DNA of 64,000 nucleotides from Mya arenaria. Lineage: Eukaryota > Mollusca > Bivalvia > Myida > Myidae. The stretch covers positions 40,947,125 through 41,011,124 of the forward strand of contig NC_069122.1 of the NCBI RefSeq assembly GCF_026914265.1, read 5' to 3'. This document shows positions 58,020-64,000 of this stretch, piece by piece. The position numbers and the translations under genes were made by a program. The stretch's first letter is position 1; the number at the start of each line of letters is the position of its first letter. The notes beneath the pieces are model-generated. The model ran no database searches and was not told where the DNA came from. It saw only the letters and a program-made list of their open reading frames with translations.

Positions 58020-58509
58020 CACTGAGTCAGAAATTTTGAAGTAAATTTCGGTTCCAACTGCCTAATATGTAAAGTCTGAATGTGTTCATAATCATTACAT
58101 AAGAAATATCTGATAATCTTACGCAATTAATTCTATGAAGGCAGAAGGGTACACATGCTAGTATCCATAAAGGCAAGGGATGCTACCAAAAATGGGCATG
58201 ATGCAGCACAATCCAGAAACTCCTTAGCTAAAACCCTATATTATAATTTATTACACTAAAATGAAGTTAGACTACATGATGATGCACAATTTGACTCAGG
58301 CAATATTTTGGGACATTTCGATATTAATTAATGATTTTTGAAATTATGACAATACAATTATTGTAATAATTACCATAACAACAAAGATTAATCATCCAAA
58401 TAATGATTTTTAAAGAAAAACAAAATGTCAAATGATTGAAAATTGTTTTTCTAAATGCAATCATTAAAGCATGGCACCAAAATGTCAAAACAAATATCAT
58501 TGAAAAAAG
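58020..58509. other. 3' flank of the zinc-finger gene
   Basis: AT-rich and stop-dense. It presumably contains the 3' UTR of the minus-strand gene; no clear polyadenylation signal was chosen. Confidence 0.4.
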
Positions 58510-61500
58510 CTAATTTTCTTTCAAAGTTTCAATGATATCATTTGGTCCTTGGACACTGGCTATTTTACTTTTTTCCACAGATGCAAACTTGTCATCCATT
58601 TCTGCTACTGCATCTTTCATATCTTCAGGTCCATTTTTCCGCAGCTGTTTGTTATTTTTGTCTGATGCTTCCCTGTCATACACTTCACCAATCACCGTAT
58701 TACCGCCTGTGTCAAGAATCGCCCCAGAGAGCACCACTCTTCCTTCAGACACTCTTATAATTTTTTCTTCATTGTCTTCACCAATACCATCCTCCAGGCT
58801 GTCTTGTTGTTTCTCCTGGTCCAAGACATTTGTTATCATCTGAATTGTGCCAATCTCATTTTCATTTGTTTCAATACCATCTCCTTGCCCAATTTCTTTC
58901 CCATCAAAAGGATGTTTCACATTCACAGTTTCATTAATATCATTCTCAAGACTTTGTTTATAATCATCTTGACCATCAACCTCATCTTCATATTCTGCAT
59001 CATTATCTTCTTTTTTACCAATCTCATCCGCACTTGTACCTTCTGAAAACTCATAGTCATTCCTGTCTTCATCGGCACAATCACAACCATCTTCATCTAG
59101 GTCACTGCCTATCTGCACAACAGCTTTTCCAATGTCAATAAACTTTCTGCTTTCATGTTTAAGTTTGTCCTGAGATTTCTCAATATCATTGTTAGCTTTC
59201 TTTATTGCATCTTCATTTTCACAAGCCCATTGTACCTGGTTTCCATTATTTAATATGCCATGATCTTCGTTCACCTCCTCATCAGTTCTAGACTCTTCAC
59301 GTTTGCTGTCATGATTGTCAGTGCCCTCCCTCTTGTCTTCAGTAATTTCACTACCCATTACCCTATCCTTTTCAGAGTCTGGCAAATTGTCCATGTTTTC
59401 CATCCAGTGTTTTGTAGTAGCCTTTAAGTAGTCAGCTTCGTTCTCTGTAGCTATGAAATGATCATCATCACTAATGTCCTTGCTTTCAATTGTTTTACAG
59501 ACATTATTGACCAGCTCCTCAACGATACTTTTCACAATGTGTTTAGCAGATTCAAACTTATTCTGAGCTCTTGAAGTATACTTTTCTATATCTTCTGCTG
59601 ACAACAATGACACACTGACTTTCAAATCTGGTAGTCCAGATATCTTGCTACTTATGCAGTCTTTATATCCTTCAGCTTTCACAGGGCCTTTTCTAATTGA
59701 TTCCTTGACCTTACCAACTAATTTTAATGCCATCTTTGCTCTGCTTGTTTTAACAGCAAGTGGTGTGGTTCTCATCTTCAGGAGTTGAGCATTTCTTCCT
59801 GGAGACTTAAATGGAGAACTTCTTGCAGGGGTGCTTTTCATATTCATTTTAGCAGATGATAAATCTTTGGACAAGTCAGGATTTTGTAAGCTTGTTTGAG
59901 ACTCAAGACGTCCTTGAGGTGGTTTCAGTTTTGGTAGATTGCACAACATAGTTGGCTCTCCAGCTGGTCTAACTGGAGTTTTTGATGGAGTATTTTTGAT
60001 TTTTTTAGCACTTTTTATTGAAGATTTTTTACTTGGAGTCTGTTTACTAGGGGTCTTCTTGATACCTTTACCACTTCTTTTGGGAGTGATTTTACCTGGA
60101 GTAACTGATTTCTTGCCTTTGCTCTGTCCAGTTTCAAAGTTCATATTGGCACTTCTAAGCCCTTTTCTTAGCTCTTCAACACTGAATTGATAAGGTATTG
60201 AGCTTGATGACTTAGATCCCTTAACCTTGTGTTGGGAATACCCATCATCAACTAAATCTGCAACCACAATTAATTCTGGTATTCCAAACTGTTTTAAAAG
60301 CTCACTGTCACTAATATTTGACTTTGATTTTTGTGCAGCATTTCCTACACATATCTTTGGATTTGTAATAACAAACTTTTTTAGCAGAGCTTCATCAGAA
60401 ATACCGCTAGCCTTTTTGACTTGAGCTGTATTTAATACTGGGCCTTCCATTAAAACCATTGCTTCAGAAAGACCAAATTTATCCATTAATTCTTTATCAA
60501 GCTTTTCTGCTGACCTATTAACATCCTTGTCTGAATAACTTAATGTGTCTTGTGTAGCATCATGACTATGGGTCTCTGAATCTTCAACAAATTCCTCCAA
60601 ATTCACTGGAGAAGGTATGTCCCATTCCAAGTCACTCTCTGAATCTGTATCAAACTTGTGCTGCAGCCACGAGCTTTTCCCAAACCTTGAATGAGGATTC
60701 CTCAACATGGAAACCTCAATTTTCGACAAACTTTCTAACTGGACAGACGATTCCTTAAGTTTGAATTTCTTAATGAGATCTTCATCATTGCAAGACTTTC
60801 TTGCTGTTTTCTTACGTTTAAGCTGACCATGGCCTTTTGAAGTGCAGGGTTCTGGACTAGCTTGCCTTTTTCTTGGACTAGATCTTATGTTATCTGGTTT
60901 AGAAACTGATATAGCCATTCCACACTGATGAAGCAATTTTTCCATCTCTTCATCAGATAGATTTTCTACGTTGGGCGGAGACACTTGCTCTACCTGTGGT
61001 AAATTATCATGCTTTCGATGTTTCACTGGGGACATATTTGGACCGGACAATTTCCTTTTGGATGGTGAAAGATTCACTGATAAACCCTTAATACCATACT
61101 TTTTCATTAAGTCTGCATCATCATTCTTTTTCAGTGTTGATGCACATGTGGCTCCTAAACTTTTTGACAAATTTCTCACAGCTGTCTTGTCTCTATTGCT
61201 TTCTTGCTCAGTATTATCAAGTTTCAATGGCAAGTCTTCATCAAGTACTATACACTCTACAGGTTGTTCAATTAGAATAACATCATCATTCTCATCGTCA
61301 CTAAAATCAACTGTAATTCCTGAATCAGAGGCAGACAATACTGACAATTTCTGACCATTTCCTGACACTGGTGGGGATGTGCTTTTTGACCTTCTATTCA
61401 AACTTTTAAAAGAGCAACATGCAGTAACAGTATTTTTCTTTGGCGTTCTAGATTTTGACCTTCTCCTTGCGCCACTGTCAACACTGTCTCTTGAGCTTGA

Positions 61501-62511
61501 GTCATTTGAGTCTTCCACCTTGCTAAGACAAACTTTGCTAGGAATTATTCCAAACTGTCTCATCAACATTTCATCTTCTTTTGTTCTCGGAGACAGCACT
61601 CGTTTCTGCTTGCCTTTGCTTGGGTTCAGTAAAACATTCTTTGCACGAGATGTTCTGGTCTCTTTTATGGGGCATGTTCCTTCCTCATCCCCAACTGACC
61701 TCTCCCTACTGTTTCTATTGTTAGATGTCTTTTCTAGCTCCATACCACATTTTTTCTCTCTTTTACTTTTACAGTCTCTCACTTCTCTTTTTTTAGATTT
61801 TGGACCTGGTTTAGACCTTCTTATGTCTATGTCTTCTTCAACGTTTTCAAGATCATCTTCATTAGTTTCGTGTCTGAGTTTATGAGATTCGGGATCAAGT
61901 CTTGTCACTTCATTTTTAAGATTATCTTCAGTAAATTTGTGTCTGAGTTTATTAGATTTAGGACCAGGTCTTGCCACTTTATTATCAAGATCATCTTCAG
62001 TAGTTTCAAGTCTGAGTTTATTGGATTTAGGACCAAGTCTTGCCACTTTATTATCAAGATCATCTTCAGTAGTTTCAAGTCTGAGTTTATTGGATTTAGG
62101 ACCAAGTCTTGCCACTTTATTATCAAGATTATCTTCAGTAGTTTCATGTCTGAGTTTATTGGATTTAGGACCAGGTCTTGCCAATTTATTATCAAGATCA
62201 TCTTCAGTAGTTTCAAGTTGGAGTTTATTGGATTTAGGACCAGGTCTTGCCACTTTATTATCAAGATCATCTTCAGTAGTTTCATGTCTGAGTTTATGAG
62301 ATTTAGGACCAGGTCTTGCCACTTTATTATCAAGATCATCTTCAGTAGTTTCATGTCTGAGTTTATTGGATTTAGGACCAGGTCTTGCCACTTTATTATC
62401 AAGATCATCTTCAGTAGTTTCATGTCTGAGTTTATGAGATTTAGGACCAGGTCTTCCCACTTTCCTAACAGTTGCCTTACTTGATGATCTCTTTCTGTCA
62501 TATTGAAGAGA
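58510..62511 (-). CDS. Zinc-finger gene, terminal exon of ~4 kb
   Basis: Begins SLQYDRKRSSSKATVRKV after the acceptor and stays open for 1333 codons, far beyond chance in DNA with this AT content. Lys- and Ser-rich with KRK/KKK clusters that would serve as nuclear localisation signals. The last 350 residues are Asp/Glu-rich. Confidence 0.9.
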   Translation of the reverse strand, partial: SLQYDRKRSSSKATVRKVGRPGPKSHKLRHETTEDDLDNKVARPGPKSNKLRHETTEDDLDNKVARPGPKSHKLRHETTEDDLDNKVARPGPKSNKLQLETTEDDLDNKLARPGPKSNKLRHETTEDNLDNKVARLGPKSNKLRLETTEDDLDNKVARLGPKSNKLRLETTEDDLDNKVARPGPKSNKLRHKFTEDNLKNEVTRLDPESHKLRHETNEDDLENVEEDIDIRRSKPGPKSKKREVRDCKSKREKKCGMELEKTSNNRNSRERSVGDEEGTCPIKETRTSRAKNVLLNPSKGKQKRVLSPRTKEDEMLMRQFGIIPSKVCLSKVEDSNDSSSRDSVDSGARRRSKSRTPKKNTVTACCSFKSLNRRSKSTSPPVSGNGQKLSVLSASDSGITVDFSDDENDDVILIEQPVECIVLDEDLPLKLDNTEQESNRDKTAVRNLSKSLGATCASTLKKNDDADLMKKYGIKGLSVNLSPSKRKLSGPNMSPVKHRKHDNLPQVEQVSPPNVENLSDEEMEKLLHQCGMAISVSKPDNIRSSPRKRQASPEPCTSKGHGQLKRKKTARKSCNDEDLIKKFKLKESSVQLESLSKIEVSMLRNPHSRFGKSSWLQHKFDTDSESDLEWDIPSPVNLEEFVEDSETHSHDATQDTLSYSDKDVNRSAEKLDKELMDKFGLSEAMVLMEGPVLNTAQVKKASGISDEALLKKFVITNPKICVGNAAQKSKSNISDSELLKQFGIPELIVVADLVDDGYSQHKVKGSKSSSSIPYQFSVEELRKGLRSANMNFETGQSKGKKSVTPGKITPKRSGKGIKKTPSKQTPSKKSSIKSAKKIKNTPSKTPVRPAGEPTMLCNLPKLKPPQGRLESQTSLQNPDLSKDLSSAKMNMKSTPARSSPFKSPGRNAQLLKMRTTPLAVKTSRAKMALKLVGKVKESIRKGPVKAEGYKDCISSKISGLPDLKVSVSLLSAEDIEKYTSRAQNKFESAKHIVKSIVEELVNNVCKTIESKDISDDDHFIATENEADYLKATTKHWMENMDNLPDSEKDRVMGSEITEDKREGTDNHDSKREESRTDEEVNEDHGILNNGNQVQWACENEDAIKKANNDIEKSQDKLKHESRKFIDIGKAVVQIGSDLDEDGCDCADEDRNDYEFSEGTSADEIGKKEDNDAEYEDEVDGQDDYKQSLENDINETVNVKHPFDGKEIGQGDGIETNENEIGTIQMITNVLDQEKQQDSLEDGIGEDNEEKIIRVSEGRVVLSGAILDTGGNTVIGEVYDREASDKNNKQLRKNGPEDMKDAVAEMDDKFASVEKSKIASVQGPNDIIETLKEN

Positions 62512-64000
62512 CTGAAATGAAAAGAAATATTAAACAACATTGTACTTAATTATGAGGGAGAAAACGTTTTAGTTCACTTCTGTACTTAATATCACTTAAA
62601 GCCTCTTCACTTTCACCCCTAAAACTAAAAGACAACATAGGATGCATTTAAGAATGAAGGTTAGTATTAAACTCATCTACATGATTGATGAACTCCTTTT
62701 TTTTTTTATTTGTAAAGATATACACTGTCACACTAATAAACGAATATCAACAGATTTCTTTATCTTAAATTCAAACTCTTAAGAAGGGGTATGTTTGTTA
62801 GATTGAAATTTAGACATAAATTTATTATAGGATTAATACAACCCTTGATTTACCGACAAGTGCATACATTTTATTATGGGGTCATCTTTTATCTTTTTCG
62901 GCCATACATTGTACAACAAAATCCAGTGAGAACACTTCACTCTAAACAAGGTAAAATGCCGGTAACTTTTTCACATGATCTACTTCACTTAATAAGTGTG
63001 TTATTTGCACTTACCTCCCCAACTCTGTCAGACGCTGTTTCCAGTACATCAATATCTACAATTTCCTCTAAGTTTTCACAAGCAATCCTTTCCAATTCCT
63101 CTTTATCTCTCCTGGCCTTTTCTCGTTTTGCTAGCAATTGGCTTTCAATCAGATATTCCCGCTCTTGACATCTTTTATCTGTTAACAGATTCACATCTTC
63201 TGAGTGATTAGTGTTAGTATCTTGTTCAGCTTCATGTACTTTCCAATGTTCATCAAGAGCTGCTTGAGATGCATACACATCAGCACAAAGAGTACACATA
63301 AATGATTCCGGCTCTTCAATTGCATCTCTATCCAGTCTTAATATTTCACCAACTGACTCAATAGCACCATCTTCCTTGTCCATATTCTCCAAATCAACAA
63401 CATCATTAACTGCCCCATTTTCATTATTCACGTCATCAGTAACTTTACCATTATCATCAGCATCAATATGAGTCTCTTTGATATGTTTTTCAAGCTCATC
63501 GACAGCACTATAAGATGTATCACACTCTGCACATTGGAAAGTCAAATCCATCAGCTCAATTGATAGACCATTGTTTTTACTCCTAGCTCTGGCCGACTTT
63601 CCATTTTTCTTTCTTTTGTCCGAGTTATTATCCTGAGCCATTTCATTTATTTCTTTCTGTTTCCTTGATTTACTCATAAACTCCTTGAAGTAATCATTAC
63701 ATTCATTAATTTTCTTCACACTTTCTGCATCAACGACAATATTTCTGAAATCAACCCTCTGTTTTGCTGAAAGACGGTCTTCTAAACCATTGTTTCTATT
63801 TTGTCTTGCTGCACTTTCATTTCTATAGGTAAAACTATCACTGCTGTTTTGTTCTGGTGTACTACTTTTTAAATTTTTGACGGATTTGGTACTCTTTGAA
63901 TTTTTTGCTCTTAAACCTGCACTTTTGGCTAGCAAAAACTGAAAGTATTCATTTTCTTCGACATGAGGATTAAAGCTTGCATTAGCTGACACACTACTGA
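58510..64000 (-). CDS. Large C2H2 zinc-finger nuclear-type protein (3' part; 5' end outside window)
   Basis: Two exons joined by a 503-bp intron: 63015 to beyond 64000, and 58510-62511 (donor GAG|GTAAGT, acceptor CATTTCAG, phase 0). At least 1660 residues, open at the window edge. In order: polar N-terminal region; C2H2 finger 1 (63469-63540, C-x2-C-x12-H-x4-H); C2H2 finger 2 (63234-63303, C-x2-C-x12-H-x3-H); a charged helix; nine 23-residue RPGPKS repeats; seven degenerate D-E-x-L-x-K-F-G-I motifs; two hydrophobic/acidic SUMO-interacting-like motifs; a Lys/Thr/Pro-rich TPSK segment; an acidic C-terminus ending at TAG 58510-58512. The composition points to a nuclear chromatin- or repair-associated scaffold, but I do not recognise an orthologue and give no symbol. 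Confidence 0.85.
61220..61310 (-). other. Tandem SUMO-interacting-like motifs in the zinc-finger protein
   Basis: Encodes DDENDDVILIEQ and then CIVLDEDLP: two short beta-strand hydrophobic cores (VILI, IVL) flanked by acidic residues, the usual SIM layout. A motif match only. Confidence 0.5.
61842..62463 (-). repeat. 69-bp in-frame coding repeat (23 residues, ~9 copies)
   Basis: TTGCCAC recurs at 61971, 62040, 62109 and so on with an exact 69-bp period. Unit ARPGPKSNKLRHETTEDDLD-NKV; H/N, R/Q and P/L variants occur. The copies nearest 61842 are the most diverged, consistent with growth from the other end. The antisense frame is also open but has no coding features. Confidence 0.95.
63015..64000 (-). 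CDS. Zinc-finger gene, upstream exon (partial)
   Basis: Open to the window edge without a convincing start. Encodes FQCAECDTSYSAVDELEKHI and FMCTLCADVYASQAALDEHW, two canonical C2H2 fingers, then KREKARRDKEELERIACENL, a likely helix. The donor is GGGGAG|GTAAGT. Confidence 0.88.

Noticed and set aside
57401..58126. 241-residue Ser/Leu/Cys/Pro ORF and several frames on both strands
   Set aside because: All derive from the 21-bp minisatellite.
61870..62484. 204-residue plus-strand ORF with repeated SEFIGFRTKSCHFIIKIIFS
   Set aside because: Antisense shadow of the 69-bp coding repeat; the minus-strand frame continues for 1333 codons and has splice sites.

Overview
This window is animal nuclear DNA, most likely from a bivalve mollusc. 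The evidence is AT-rich sequence, spliced genes with GT/AG introns, many minisatellites, and families of short inverted-repeat and SINE-like elements of the kind common in bivalve genomes. The species is inferred, not proven. All supported genes lie on the minus strand. I see no prokaryotic operon, CRISPR array, rRNA, functional tRNA, complete transposon or viral gene.

Layout (plus coordinates, genes read right to left): (1) 231-5870, gene A1, a cysteine-rich/sushi/transmembrane protein. (2) 11677-19435, CTBS copy 1, a 7-exon GH18 di-N-acetylchitobiase. (3) 24269-30184, gene A2, a fuller paralogue of A1 with signal peptide, 8-Cys module, two sushi domains, a membrane span and a cytoplasmic tail. 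(4) 37825-46219, CTBS copy 2. (5) 58510 to beyond 64000, the 3' part of a large acidic/basic nuclear-type protein with two C2H2 zinc fingers, a 23-residue coding repeat and SUMO-interacting-like motifs. The first four genes alternate A-CTBS-A-CTBS, so a two-gene cassette of about 25-28 kb has been duplicated in tandem. Exon lengths and phases match between copies, and homology extends into CTBS introns and upstream sequence.

The copies have diverged mainly through repeats. CTBS1 intron 1 carries about 34 copies of a 25-bp unit that looks like its own exon-2 splice acceptor, flanked by decayed partial copies of exon 2. CTBS2 intron 5 carries about 24 copies of a 65-bp satellite absent from CTBS1. 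A1 lacks the second sushi exon, has no in-frame ATG in its signal-peptide exon, and ends in a PTGER repeat tail.

Intergenic DNA and introns are filled with non-autonomous elements: a pogo/Tigger-like remnant, a SINE nested in a hairpin element with an 11-bp target duplication, several inverted-repeat families with two to five copies here, and a bivalve-type repeat carrying perfect DR1 nuclear-receptor half-site pairs. The chitobiases probably degrade N-glycan or chitin-derived chitobiose in lysosomal or secretory compartments. The A proteins look like cell-surface receptors or adhesion molecules of unknown ligand. No functional link between the two families can be read from the sequence beyond their co-duplication.
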